A DNA stretch of 64,000 nt from CAVQFB01 sp963711675 (GCA_963711675.1 CAVQFB010000006.1:434001-498000); one strand, 5' to 3'. Counted from the stretch's first letter, positions 44,066 through 53,133 are shown. Numbers and translations are program-made. Notes: generated by a model from the letters alone, not told the origin.

Positions 44066-44404
44066 CTCGTCCGCCCGTTCCGGCCGGTTGACGGGCAGCC
44101 CTTACCTAATCCGGTAACAGAAGGTTTGCCGACCACACGCTCGGAACGAATGAACGCGACGGGTCAACACTGTGAGTCGAAGCCAGGCGGCTGCGAATCG
44201 GCCAGGCTTCCCTGGAGCAAGCACCGGACATTTCGGTGCCAACACTTTTTCGCCTTGCAAACTGCCTCCGGAGCGATAAAATCCCCTCGAACCCTGCCGA
44301 AAAAGGAGATTCCGGTGCATAGCTGGAACGGGTGCTCTTGAGGGCGTAATGGTGACATAAATGGCCAGCGCTCCTGGGAAATTCAAATGATCGGAGGCAA
44401 ATTC
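44066..44404. other. Intergenic region with repeat unit 1
   Basis: No intact gene. It begins with a short continuation of the PQQ frame, followed by the repeat unit at 44080-44150 that recurs at 45232. GGAGG at 44393-44397 is the ribosome site of the next gene. Confidence 0.4.
44080..44150 (+). repeat. Dispersed direct repeat, unit 1
   Basis: The segment starting GGCCGGTTGACGGGCAGCCC and continuing through AAGGTTTGCCGAC is similar to 45232-45305 (GGCCGGTTGACGGGCAACCC ... AAGGTTTGCCGAC). The pair brackets the small secreted-protein gene at 44405 in direct orientation. It may mark a duplicated or inserted cassette. Confidence 0.45.
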
Positions 44405-44878
44405 ATGACAAAGTCTGTGAAAGCAATGTTGCCCATTGCCGCGCTGTTTGCGGTTTATCTCTTTGCTGCTTCGGCGTATGCAGCGACTGAGCCGCCCGAT
44501 CCGTGCTCCCTGCTGACGCCGGCGCAAGTGGGCAGCGTAATGCAAGCGACTTACACCGCTCCAACGAAGAGCGTGGCGCCGCGTCCTTTTGCCAACTCAG
44601 TGTCCGGTACGGATTGCCGGTACAAAGGAAGAAACCCACTGTGGTTTCGCATCTATTACGACGGGTCGGCCAACGACGCGACGACGCTGTTCGCGAAGCT
44701 GAAGGTGTTTTACAGCCCTAACACTCCTGCCTCCGGTATTCGTGACGAGGCGTATTTCGACAAAGAAGGCGCGCTGCACGCGAGAAAAGGCAACGTGCGC
44801 TTCTATCTCAATATAGGCACCGACAAGCAGCAAGCTCGGGTGAGGAATCTGGGCGAAATTGTGGCAGGGCAGCTGTGA
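44405..44878 (+). CDS. Small secreted protein of unknown function
   Basis: The product (157 aa from the ATG at 44405) has a signal peptide (MLPIAALFAVYLFAASAYA). A mature domain follows that starts DPCSLLTPAQVGSVM and contains a second cysteine in TDCRYKG, so one disulfide is likely. The PCSLLTPAxV start followed by a C in a strand is reminiscent of DUF3558-like lipoprotein domains, but the similarity is weak and there is no lipobox. It lies between two direct repeats in a region of broken genes. Function unknown. Confidence 0.7.
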   Translation: MTKSVKAMLPIAALFAVYLFAASAYAATEPPDPCSLLTPAQVGSVMQATYTAPTKSVAPRPFANSVSGTDCRYKGRNPLWFRIYYDGSANDATTLFAKLKVFYSPNTPASGIRDEAYFDKEGALHARKGNVRFYLNIGTDKQQARVRNLGEIVAGQL

Positions 44879-45022
44879 GAACAGGCGCCTGGTCCTAATC
44901 TCCCGATCTCCGTCTTGCCACTACCAGGATTTTCCATCCTCCCAAAACGCATCCTGGTTGTCCAAAATAAGTGAAGGCAGTACGGAAAGGGGCGACGCAT
45001 TTTCGCCCTCCCCATCTAGAAA

Positions 45023-45243
45023 AAATTAGAAAGCGAAAATACTGGGTCACCCTATGAAGGCACGGGGAAGGTCGTGTCGGCACTAGCCGATAGCTGGGCT
45101 CCAGCGACAGTACACAATGACGGGGATGTCAAGCTGCAGGAGCTCAAGTGGCACGAAACAGTCTTCCCACATCGCTCACTGTTCACGATCATTGGCGCAA
45201 GGGGGAAGCTCCATGAGTTCCTGCCGTCGATTCTGGCCGGTTG
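45023..45243 (+). pseudogene. Fragment of an unknown protein
   Basis: An open frame gives SPYEGTGKVVSALADSWAPA, then DVKLQELKWHETVFPHRSLF and GARGKLHEFLPSILAG, with a TGA at 45241-45243 and no start codon. Composition is protein-like. Its stop lies inside repeat unit 2, suggesting truncation by the repeat-bearing insertion. Family not recognised. Confidence 0.3.
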
Positions 45244-45305
45244 ACGGGCAACCCTGAAGTAACGCGACTAGGTAAGGTTTGCCGACGATACGTTCAGAAG
45301 GTAAT
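45232..45305 (+). repeat. Dispersed direct repeat, unit 2
   Basis: Second copy of the segment at 44080-44150, in the same orientation, with several substitutions and one small gap. It ends about 60 bp before the racemase promoter. Confidence 0.45.
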
Positions 45306-45365
45306 CAAAGTGTGATCTGTTTGTTGTTAGGTGGCCATCTGCCCAGAGATGGCGGAAATCACGGC

Positions 45366-45394
45366 TTGACAGCCGCCGTAAAAAGTCCTAAAGT
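45366..45394 (+). promoter_or_regulatory. Sigma-70-type promoter of the island B catabolic cluster
   Basis: TTGACA at 45366-45371, a 17-bp spacer and TAAAGT at 45389-45394. The predicted start is near 45401, about 50 bases before the racemase ATG at 45450. The palindrome at 45406-45419 lies right over the start of transcription. Confidence 0.6.
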
Positions 45395-45405
45395 GTGCGT
45401 CCATT

Positions 45406-45419
45406 AACACAGCTGTGTT
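45406..45419. promoter_or_regulatory. Perfect 14-bp palindrome, probable GntR operator
   Basis: AACACAGCTGTGTT is a perfect palindrome placed about 5-18 bases after the predicted transcription start. A further half-like element CACACAG follows at about 45426. The gene for a GntR regulator is second in the same transcript. A repressor bound here would block transcription, which is the usual arrangement for GntR autoregulated catabolic operons. Confidence 0.6.
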
Positions 45420-45449
45420 CTTACTCACACAGTTCAAGGTTGTTCCCTT

Positions 45450-46190
45450 ATGAAGATACGAGTCGTCGTTCCGATCGCCAGCGACCATTTCAATGACGAG
45501 GTGGTCACCGAGTTCAGTGCTTACGCCAGTTCCGGCACGGAAATAAGTGCCGTCAGTCTCGACGAGGGTCCCCAGTCCATCGAGAGCGAGTGCGAAGAAG
45601 CCCTGGTGGTTCCAGATTTCCTTCGGAAGTGTAAGGAAGCCGAAAAAGACGGCTATGACGCCATCATTTGCGATTGTTTCGGAGACCCGGGTGTCCATGC
45701 CGCACGCGAACTGGTTAATCTCCCCGTGATTGGTGCGGGGGAAAGCTCTGTGCTTCTGGCGGCTGCATTGGGACAGCGTTTTGCCGTAGTTACCGTGCTG
45801 CCGAGCGTTTTCACGATGATTGAGAATCTTGCGCGCCGCGCCGGTGTGGGCGGAAAGCTGGCCTCAATCCGTTCGGTGGACATTCCTGTCCTCGAACTCC
45901 ACGACAAGGAAAGAATGAGCGCAACTCTTTTCGAGCAGATGGTTCAGGCGATTGACGAGGATCGCGCCCACGTTCTCATTTTGGGTTGCACGGGAATGAT
46001 GGGTGTGGCCAGTCGGTTACAAAGCCGGCTGCTCTCTCACGGTCTGGACGTGCCGGTCATCGACCCCGTTGGCGCAGCGGTCAAACATGCTGAGACGATG
46101 GTCGCACTGGGTATCCATCAGAGTCGCCTCACTTATCACCGACCGAAAGCCCATCAGGTAACAACCAAAGCCCTGAAAGTTCCCGCGTAG
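45450..46190 (+). CDS. Asp/Glu/hydantoin racemase family protein
   Basis: The 246-aa product has the two-cysteine active site of cofactor-independent racemases: Cys76 in IICDCFGDPGVHAARE (hydantoin racemases have the same FGDPG context) and Cys180 in LILGCTGMMGVA. The C-terminal IDPVGAAVKHAETM segment is also characteristic. Length and motifs match hydantoin racemase, which interconverts D- and L-5-substituted hydantoins, better than aspartate racemase. It opens the catabolic cluster of island B, behind a clear promoter and palindrome, and is followed after 9 bp by the GntR regulator. Maleate isomerase or allantoin racemase activity are alternatives within the same superfamily. Confidence 0.85.
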   Translation: MKIRVVVPIASDHFNDEVVTEFSAYASSGTEISAVSLDEGPQSIESECEEALVVPDFLRKCKEAEKDGYDAIICDCFGDPGVHAARELVNLPVIGAGESSVLLAAALGQRFAVVTVLPSVFTMIENLARRAGVGGKLASIRSVDIPVLELHDKERMSATLFEQMVQAIDEDRAHVLILGCTGMMGVASRLQSRLLSHGLDVPVIDPVGAAVKHAETMVALGIHQSRLTYHRPKAHQVTTKALKVPA

Positions 46191-46199
46191 GTAAATGGT

Positions 46200-47156
46200 A
46201 TGGCGTTTGAAATCACCACCGACGTGAACAATCCTCTGCCTTTGCACGAGCAGATCAAGGACCGGATAAAGCTGGGGCTGCTCCTGGGCGGGCTCCGGCC
46301 TGGAGATCATCTTCCGTCGATACGGCAACTCGACGACAAACTCCACGTTGGCGCTGCGATCATCCGCCGTGCCTACGGCGAATTAGCAACAGCGGGCGTG
46401 TTGGATCTACAACATGGCCGCGGCGTCTTCATCAAGAACGGGATCCATCGACAGGCAGCCGAGAATGCGCGCCAGTACGATGCCCTTTACGACGTCGTGT
46501 ACCGAGAACTCGACCGCTCCAACCTCGTTCCCTCATCCTTCGCTCGCTTCCTTTACGCCAGGATCGGAGAGTCAGAACGGCAAGCTCCCTCGGTCACCTT
46601 TGTCGAGGACAGTAAGGCACTCGCCCGGGACTACGCCGCGCAACTCAGCCAGGACTGGCAGATACCCATCAGCGGCATCACTCTGGTTGAGCTCCGCAAC
46701 ATGAACGCAGTACGAAGGGCCGAACTTCGCCGCGTGCTCACCGACTACTACCACGTCGACGAAGTCCGCGAAATCATGCGGAAGAACCGCGCCAAGGTCG
46801 TTCCGGTCGACGTTGAATTTTCTCCTGAGATGATGCGGCAGATTGGGAGCCTTCCCAGCTCGTCGCGGATCGTGTTCGTCATTCACAAGGAGGACTTCGC
46901 TCACCTCCGAAATTCCGTGGGTTCCTTTTTTGAAAAGAAGTTTTCGGGCAAGGGTATTCAGTTCAATTTTGCTTCCTCCGACAAGGTTCGAATTCCCGAA
47001 TTGCTAGGAAGCAACTACGCCCGAGTGTTCGTGAGCAATCGAATCTGGGACAAGCTGGATGCGGAAATGCGTGGCCATCCGATGCTAAGCCGGCCGCGAC
47101 TGCAAGTGACGCCGCAATCCGTGAAATCTGCATGGACCGCTATTGGGGTGATCTGA
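46200..47156 (+). CDS. GntR-family regulator with unusual C-terminal domain
   Basis: The 318-aa product begins with a clear GntR winged helix (PLPLHEQIKDRIKLGLLLGG, HLPSIRQLDDKLHVGAAIIRRAYGELATAGVLDL, then HGRGVFIK), most like the YtrA subgroup in arrangement. The C-terminal 220 residues do not match FCD, UTRA or aminotransferase (MocR) domains as I know them. Instead they show alternating strands and helices (SRIVFVIHKEDFAHL, VRIPELLGSNYARVFVSNRIW) that suggest a ligand-binding alpha/beta domain. It probably binds the palindrome at 45406 and controls the cluster. It overlaps the open frame of the TonB receptor gene, whose chosen ATG lies 14 bp downstream. Confidence 0.82.
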   Translation: MAFEITTDVNNPLPLHEQIKDRIKLGLLLGGLRPGDHLPSIRQLDDKLHVGAAIIRRAYGELATAGVLDLQHGRGVFIKNGIHRQAAENARQYDALYDVVYRELDRSNLVPSSFARFLYARIGESERQAPSVTFVEDSKALARDYAAQLSQDWQIPISGITLVELRNMNAVRRAELRRVLTDYYHVDEVREIMRKNRAKVVPVDVEFSPEMMRQIGSLPSSSRIVFVIHKEDFAHLRNSVGSFFEKKFSGKGIQFNFASSDKVRIPELLGSNYARVFVSNRIWDKLDAEMRGHPMLSRPRLQVTPQSVKSAWTAIGVI

Positions 47157-47170
47157 TTGAGGGGGTAGTT

Positions 47171-50100
47171 ATGCACACGTGGCTCGGCGCAAAAGTTAAC
47201 CTGGCGATTTGTCTTTCCCTACTGCTGTGTGTCGGCGCGCAAGCGCAAACCGGAACCGCCATCCTCGTCGGCACTGTGAGTGACGCGACCGGCGCCTCAC
47301 TTCAAGACGTAAAAGTCACGGCCACCAACTTGGATACGGGGTTTACGGTGACAGCGACTACCACGGCTTCGGGAGACTACCGTATTCCCGGTCTAAGCCC
47401 TGGCAACTATCAGGTCCGCGCCGATAAGGACAACTTCTCGCCCGAAATCCGCAAGGGAATCACTCTCACCGTTGCGCAACAACTCGAGGTCAACCTTTCC
47501 CTCAAAGTGGGTTCGGTGAAACAGGAAGTCGCAGTCACGGACTTGCCACCACTGGTCGACAGCGTGACGTCAGCGTTGAGTGGAGTGATCGATCAGAAAC
47601 AAATGGAAGAACTACCGCTCAACGGTCGTGACTTGTGGCAACTGGTCCTCCTGCAGCCGGGAGTGAATCCGAATCCCAACGCTGGCCCCAGCCCGTGGCA
47701 GAAGGGCGGTTTCGGCAAGGCGGCGGTTAACGGTCAGCGTCCCACCAACAACAACCTCACCGTCGACGGCATGGACGCGAATGATCCCAACTTCAACATC
47801 ACTCCCGGCGGGGCCGCCGGAGTCTTGCTGGGAGTCGACGCTATCCGCGAATTCCGCGTCTTCACCGACACCTACAACGCAGAATACGGGCGCAATTCAG
47901 GCTCGGTTATCGAGATGATTACCAAGTCGGGCACCAACGCTTTTCACGGCTCGGCTTTCGAGTTCATCCGAAATGCCAGACTGGACGCCAAGAACTATTT
48001 CGACTTGCCCCAACTTTCCATTCCCCCGTTCATTCGAAACCAATTCGGCGGAAGCTTTGGCGGTCCCATCAAGAAAGACAAAGCTTTCTTCTTCGCAAGC
48101 TATGAGGGCTTTCGCGAAGGCCAAGGCACCACCGCGGTATCGACCGTGCCAAACGCTTTGGCTCACCAGGGCTTGCTTCCGAATCCCGCGAACCCGACTG
48201 CTTGCACGCAATCCAATCCCGGAGGTTGCATCAATGTCGGCGTGAATCCGTTAACCGCTCCGTACCTTGCCACCGTGGATTTGCCCAACGGGCAGGACTT
48301 CGGGAACGGCAGCGCCCAAATCACTTCCACCGAGCGCCGGATCACCAACGAAGATTATTTGATGGGGCGCTTCGACTACAACTTCTCGAGCACTCACAGC
48401 GCATTAGCACGTTACATCTATGATGGCAGTTCCTCCGACGTTCCCTACCTCAGCACGCTGGTCCCAGGTTTTCCGGGCCGGAACAACGTACGCGCTCAAT
48501 ATTTGACTCTGCAGGATGAGAAGTTCCTGACTCCGAACGTGCTGAACCTGGCGGCGTTCGGCTTCAACCGTCTAGGCTTGCTGGCGGAGCCGATTGACAC
48601 TCATCCCGGCCTCTCCATTTCTTTGTTGCCCAACCGTCCGCTTGGTGTGTTCTCTATCTCTGGATTGGGAAACATCGGCAACAACCTGATCTATCCTTTA
48701 GGCAGCTTTTCCAACACATACCAATTCCAGGAAAATATTTCCTGGACTCGCGGAAAGCACGCCATTAAGTTCGGCGGAGAATTCCGCCGCATGCAGATCA
48801 ATGGCCCCTTCGATCTGTTCGTCAATGGCGAATATGTCTATCAGGATCTCAGCGCGTTTGGTGTTCCTTCTTCGAGCAACAATCCGGCACTAGAAAACTT
48901 TTTGAAGGGAATTCCGTTTGTATATGTAGGCATCAATCCTGCGAAGTCGAATTCGGTTCGCGGTTTCCGCCAGAGTGGGATCGCGGGTTATCTGCAGGAC
49001 GACTGGCGAGTGAGTCGCAAACTAACGCTCAACCTGGGGTTGCGCTATGAGTTCTATACCAACCCGACAGAGGCCGAAGGCAAGGCTGTTAACATTAGAA
49101 ACCTCGCCACCGATACAGCGCCGACTGTTGGTAAGTTCATGAACAGCACTCCCAAAGACCTCCTGACTCCACGTTTCGGCTTCGCCTGGGACTTGGGGTC
49201 AGATGGCAAGACAGTTCTCCGCGGTGGAGTTGGAGAATTCAACGATCAGCTTTGGGCCAACATTTATGGCAACGCCCGGTCCCTCCCCCCCTTCTACCAG
49301 GCAGTCGAATCAATATTCCCCCAGTTCCTGAATCCCTTGAAATCCCCCCTGCCAATCGGCACTACTGCGAATGCCACTGTCACTTACTATCCCAAGTGGC
49401 CGATGGTGTTCCAGTACAACCTCAACCTGCAGCGTGAGCTTACTTCCAGCTCAGTCGTCACATTGGCCTACGTCGGATCCCGAGGCAACCACCTCGGGCG
49501 TCTGGCGGAGGCCAATCCCTTGCAACCCTCAGGGACTCGGCCGAACCCGAATTTCGGATCGATCGTTCGCTATCTGACGGATGCACAGTCCTTCTACAAC
49601 GGCATGCTTGCCACTTGGGAGCAACGCACCAAGAAAGGGCTAAACTTCCAGGTCAATTATGACTATTCCCATTCGATCGACGACTCGTCCGGATATAACC
49701 CGAGCGACGCGGTGAATGATTCGGGAAAGTCGCAGGACATCAACAACCGCAAAGGAAGCCGGGGCCGCTCCGGCTTCGACATTCGTCAGAACCTTGTGTT
49801 CAATACCGTTTACGAGCTTCCCTTCGGACCCGGCAAAACCTTCGCTTCGAATACCTCCGGTGCAAAAGCGAAGTTAGTGTCCGGATGGCAACTCACGAAC
49901 ATCACTTCTATCCACAGCAACGTGCCGTTCACGCCCGTTCTTGGCTTCGACAATGCCGGTACTGCGTCGATCGTGAGTTCCGACCGTCCAAACCTGGTCG
50001 GCAACCCGTTCAGCGGCACTTGCGCAAACGGCGCGAGCGTAAGAACACCAACTTGCTGGTTCAATCCGCAGGCCTACGGTTTGCCGCCTTCCGGTCAATT

Positions 50101-50413
50101 CGGAAACGCTGGTAGAAACAGCATCCCGGGGCCGCCGTATAAAGAAATCGATCTCTCTCTGGCGAAGATCACGCCCATTGGCGAGGGCAAATCCATCGAA
50201 TTCCGCGCGGAATTTTTTAATCTCGCCAATCACCCCAACTTTGCCGTACCCACCAATACCACCGGGCCCAATGGCAACGGAGGGAATGGCGATGCGGTGA
50301 TTCTGGGAAGAGACACTGCCGGAGCGCCGCTGTTCGCCCAAAACGGCGGCCAGATCTTCAGTACCGTCGGCTCATCCCGGCAGATTCAGTTCGGGTTGAA
50401 ATTCGTTTTTTAA
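47171..50413 (+). CDS. TonB-dependent receptor, Oar-like (third)
   Basis: The product (1080 aa from the ATG at 47171, with GAGGGGG upstream) has a signal peptide (LAICLSLLLCVGAQAQ) and a carboxypeptidase-regulatory domain (ILVGTVSDATGASLQDVKV). The plug part carries LPLNGRDLWQLVLLQPG and LTVDGMDANDPNFN, followed by GSVIEMITKSGTNAFHGS. The barrel ends in RQIQFGLKFVF. It is the outer-membrane uptake protein of the island B cluster, sitting between its regulator and its hydrolases. The next gene begins 8 bp after the stop. It is related in architecture to both receptors in island A but clearly not a recent copy of either. Confidence 0.9.
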   Translation: MHTWLGAKVNLAICLSLLLCVGAQAQTGTAILVGTVSDATGASLQDVKVTATNLDTGFTVTATTTASGDYRIPGLSPGNYQVRADKDNFSPEIRKGITLTVAQQLEVNLSLKVGSVKQEVAVTDLPPLVDSVTSALSGVIDQKQMEELPLNGRDLWQLVLLQPGVNPNPNAGPSPWQKGGFGKAAVNGQRPTNNNLTVDGMDANDPNFNITPGGAAGVLLGVDAIREFRVFTDTYNAEYGRNSGSVIEMITKSGTNAFHGSAFEFIRNARLDAKNYFDLPQLSIPPFIRNQFGGSFGGPIKKDKAFFFASYEGFREGQGTTAVSTVPNALAHQGLLPNPANPTACTQSNPGGCINVGVNPLTAPYLATVDLPNGQDFGNGSAQITSTERRITNEDYLMGRFDYNFSSTHSALARYIYDGSSSDVPYLSTLVPGFPGRNNVRAQYLTLQDEKFLTPNVLNLAAFGFNRLGLLAEPIDTHPGLSISLLPNRPLGVFSISGLGNIGNNLIYPLGSFSNTYQFQENISWTRGKHAIKFGGEFRRMQINGPFDLFVNGEYVYQDLSAFGVPSSSNNPALENFLKGIPFVYVGINPAKSNSVRGFRQSGIAGYLQDDWRVSRKLTLNLGLRYEFYTNPTEAEGKAVNIRNLATDTAPTVGKFMNSTPKDLLTPRFGFAWDLGSDGKTVLRGGVGEFNDQLWANIYGNARSLPPFYQAVESIFPQFLNPLKSPLPIGTTANATVTYYPKWPMVFQYNLNLQRELTSSSVVTLAYVGSRGNHLGRLAEANPLQPSGTRPNPNFGSIVRYLTDAQSFYNGMLATWEQRTKKGLNFQVNYDYSHSIDDSSGYNPSDAVNDSGKSQDINNRKGSRGRSGFDIRQNLVFNTVYELPFGPGKTFASNTSGAKAKLVSGWQLTNITSIHSNVPFTPVLGFDNAGTASIVSSDRPNLVGNPFSGTCANGASVRTPTCWFNPQAYGLPPSGQFGNAGRNSIPGPPYKEIDLSLAKITPIGEGKSIEFRAEFFNLANHPNFAVPTNTTGPNGNGGNGDAVILGRDTAGAPLFAQNGGQIFSTVGSSRQIQFGLKFVF

Positions 50414-50421
50414 GGAGCACG

Positions 50422-51537
50422 ATGAGAACGCGGATTTCGCATCAAGATGTGGAAGACATCGCCGTCGGGGGAGCAGTTCTCGGCTCCGGTGGCGGCGGTG
50501 ATCCTTATCTCGGAAAGCTGATGGCCCAGAGAGCTATTGAGCAGTACGGTCCGCCGGAACTGATTCCACTCAAGGAGGTGCCCGATAAGGCGCTGGTCAT
50601 GCTGCCGGCCGGAATTGGAGCGCCAAGCGTCATCATCGAAAAAATTCCTCGCGGCGACGAAGCTTTTGGTGTGATGAGGGCGCTCCAGAAGCATTTGGGC
50701 AAGAAGTGCTTCGCCGTCATGTCGGCGGAGGTAGGCGGTTTGAATGGAACCATTCCCATCTCCGTGGCTGCCTGCCTGAAGATTCCGGTAATCGATGCTG
50801 ACTGCATGGGTCGCGCTTTTCCCGAAATACAACTGGTCATCCCCAATCTCTACGGAGTTTCCGCGACTCCCTTGATTATGGCGGATGAGAAGGGCAATGA
50901 AATCGTTCTCTCCACCATCAACAACGAGTGGACCGAGTTGCTGTCGCGCACCTTAGCCGTGAAGATGGGCGGCTTTGCCCTTATGGCCCTCTTCCCCATG
51001 GAAGGCAAGATTGCGAAAAAGGCAACGCTCGGAGGAATGGTGACCTTCTGTCGCCGCATCGGGAAAACGCTGCGTTCCGCACGGCGCGAGAAAAAAGACA
51101 TTCTCGCCGAGTTGCTCAAAGTCACGAAAGGCACACAACTCTTCCGTGGAAAGATCGTCAATCTCGACCGGCGAGTTGAAAAGGGCTGGAACCTCGGAGA
51201 ACTTACCATCCAGGGTTCCGATGACTTTCGCGGCGAGTCCATGAGAATCGACTTCCAGAACGAAAATCTGATCGCTCGAATCGGAGATACAGTTCTGGCC
51301 ACAGTGCCCGATCTCATCACCATCCTCGATCAGGACACTGCGTACCCAATCACCACAGAAGGGCTTAAATACGGATTGCGGGTCACGGTTATTGCCATGC
51401 CTTGCCACCGCCAATGGCGTACCAAAGCGGGTATCGCTTTGGCTGGACCACACCATTTCGGCTACGACATCCCGTATCTGCCGCTCAAGGCCAATGGAGG
51501 AGTGAGAAAACGACATGTCTCATCGGCTGGGAATTGA
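50422..51537 (+). CDS. DUF917 family protein, partner of HyuA-type hydrolase
   Basis: The 371-aa product has the DUF917 start DVEDIAVGGAVLGSGGGGDPY and the typical EVGGLNGTIPISVAACLKIPVIDADCMGRAFPEIQ core. DUF917 proteins are usually encoded next to, or fused with, HyuA-like hydantoinase/oxoprolinase proteins and are thought to form the second half of an amidohydrolase in which HyuB is absent. That is the arrangement here: no HyuB is present in island B, and the gene overlaps the HyuA gene by 23 bp. AAGGAG precedes the ATG. Catalytic detail is not known for the family. Confidence 0.85.
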   Translation: MRTRISHQDVEDIAVGGAVLGSGGGGDPYLGKLMAQRAIEQYGPPELIPLKEVPDKALVMLPAGIGAPSVIIEKIPRGDEAFGVMRALQKHLGKKCFAVMSAEVGGLNGTIPISVAACLKIPVIDADCMGRAFPEIQLVIPNLYGVSATPLIMADEKGNEIVLSTINNEWTELLSRTLAVKMGGFALMALFPMEGKIAKKATLGGMVTFCRRIGKTLRSARREKKDILAELLKVTKGTQLFRGKIVNLDRRVEKGWNLGELTIQGSDDFRGESMRIDFQNENLIARIGDTVLATVPDLITILDQDTAYPITTEGLKYGLRVTVIAMPCHRQWRTKAGIALAGPHHFGYDIPYLPLKANGGVRKRHVSSAGN

Positions 51538-53098
51538 CGTTGGCGGAACCCACACGGACGCGGTCATCCTCGACGAAAACAAGGGGCTGATCGCCAAGAC
51601 TAAGGCTCGGACCACGCCTGACGTCATGAGCGGAATTGTTCAGGCCCTCAAACAGATTCTTGAGCAGCCGGGCGTCGATCGCCGCGCTATCGCGTTTGCC
51701 ATGCTTGGCACTACGCATTGCACCAACGCCATTGCAGAAAGAAAACATCTCAGCAAGGTCGGTGTAATTCGCATGGGCGCGCCCGCCACACTCTCAATTC
51801 CTCCCCTGTTCTCCTGGCCTCCAGATTTGCGAGACGTCGTGACCCGCAAGATGTTCATCATCCACGGAGGTCACGAATTCGACGGACGCGAGATCAGCAA
51901 ACCCGACGAGAGCGAAATCGACGGCGTCATCCGACAAATTGCAGGCCAGGTCGATGCCGTCTCAGTAACCGGCGTCTTTGCCCCAGTAAACCCTGCCCAC
52001 GAAAAATGGCTGGCAGAAAAATTGCGATCCGCGCTCGGCCCGGATATACCAATCACGCTTTCTCACGAGATCGGCAGCCTCGGTTTGTTGGAGCGTGAAA
52101 ACGCCGCCATCCTCAATTCCGCGCTGATGAAAACCGCCCAGATGGCGTTTGCAGGCTTCGCGGAAGCGATCGCCAAAGAAGGCCTCCATGCGCAACTTTT
52201 CCTTGGCCAGAATGATGGCACCCTCATGGGTCTCGAGTATGCCCTTCGCTATCCCATCTTGACCATCGCCTCCGGGCCTTCCAACAGCCTGCGCGGCGGT
52301 GCATTCCTCTCCAATCTGAAAGATGCCATCGTGGTCGACGTCGGCGGAACAACCACCGACGTCGGTGTGTTGGTCGGTGGGTTCCCCAGAGAGTCAGCCG
52401 TCGCGGTCGATATCGGCGGAGTCCGTACCAACTTCAGAATGCCCGACTTGATTTCGATTGGTCTGGGCGGTGGCAGCCTGGTTCGCCGAAAAAACGGAAC
52501 GGCCAGCGTCGGGCCCGACAGTGTTGGCTACCGCCTGGAAGAAGAAGCCCTGGTATTCGGAGGAAAGACTCTGACCGCAACTGACATCGCCGTTGCCATG
52601 GGACATGCCAGCATCGGCGATTCCAAGCGATTGGGAAAAATCACCAAGGCCGTGGCCAAACCGGTGGATCGCTTGATACGCCAGATGGTCGAAGCGTGCA
52701 TCGATCGGCTCAAACTCAGCCCCGCCGGAGTTCCAGTCGTGCTCGTAGGCGGCGGGAGCATCCTGTTGCCCGATGAAATTGAAGGTGCATCTGAAATACA
52801 TCGTCCCACCAACTACGACGTCGCGAATGCAATTGGCGTGGCGATCGCCCCCGTGAGCGCTGAGATCGACCGCCTTTTCTCTTACACCCAGTATTCACGC
52901 CAGGAGGCATTGCAGGAGGCACAGAAGTTGGCCATCGACAAGGCGATGTCGGCCGGCGCCGATCCCAATCACACTGAGATTGTCGAATTGGAGGAAATCG
53001 CCATGGCCTATCTGCCCGAGCACGCGGTTCGAATCAAGGTGAAGGCGGCTGGTCCGCTTTCTCCGCATTCCGCCGACGTACGAGCAAATGCGTCCTGA
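51515..53098 (+). CDS. hyuA: Hydantoinase/oxoprolinase family protein (short HyuA type)
   Basis: The 527-aa product has the nucleotide-binding motifs of HyuA: RLGIDVGGTHTDAVILDE at the N-terminus, LGTTHCTNAIAERKHL, VVDVGGTTTDVGVLVGGFP, and SIGLGGGSLVRR. It is some 160 residues shorter than the HyuA proteins of island A, as usual for the type that partners with DUF917 instead of HyuB. It should activate a cyclic amide with ATP for ring opening. Translational overlap with DUF917 supports a complex. The downstream creatininase and cysteine hydrolase could process the opened product. Confidence 0.88.
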   Translation: MSHRLGIDVGGTHTDAVILDENKGLIAKTKARTTPDVMSGIVQALKQILEQPGVDRRAIAFAMLGTTHCTNAIAERKHLSKVGVIRMGAPATLSIPPLFSWPPDLRDVVTRKMFIIHGGHEFDGREISKPDESEIDGVIRQIAGQVDAVSVTGVFAPVNPAHEKWLAEKLRSALGPDIPITLSHEIGSLGLLERENAAILNSALMKTAQMAFAGFAEAIAKEGLHAQLFLGQNDGTLMGLEYALRYPILTIASGPSNSLRGGAFLSNLKDAIVVDVGGTTTDVGVLVGGFPRESAVAVDIGGVRTNFRMPDLISIGLGGGSLVRRKNGTASVGPDSVGYRLEEEALVFGGKTLTATDIAVAMGHASIGDSKRLGKITKAVAKPVDRLIRQMVEACIDRLKLSPAGVPVVLVGGGSILLPDEIEGASEIHRPTNYDVANAIGVAIAPVSAEIDRLFSYTQYSRQEALQEAQKLAIDKAMSAGADPNHTEIVELEEIAMAYLPEHAVRIKVKAAGPLSPHSADVRANAS

Positions 53099-53133
53099 TG
53101 TCGCAATCTCAGTTCTTTTAATAAGGAGATCTC

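Larger units (their letters stand above)
44879..45365. other. Intergenic region with hairpin, gene fragment and repeat unit 2
   Basis: It contains an 8-bp inverted repeat (ACCAGGAT 44923-44930, ATCCTGGT 44951-44958), which could be a terminator-like hairpin without a T tract. It also holds a protein-like fragment ending at 45243 and the second repeat unit. The catabolic promoter starts right after it at 45366. Confidence 0.45.
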
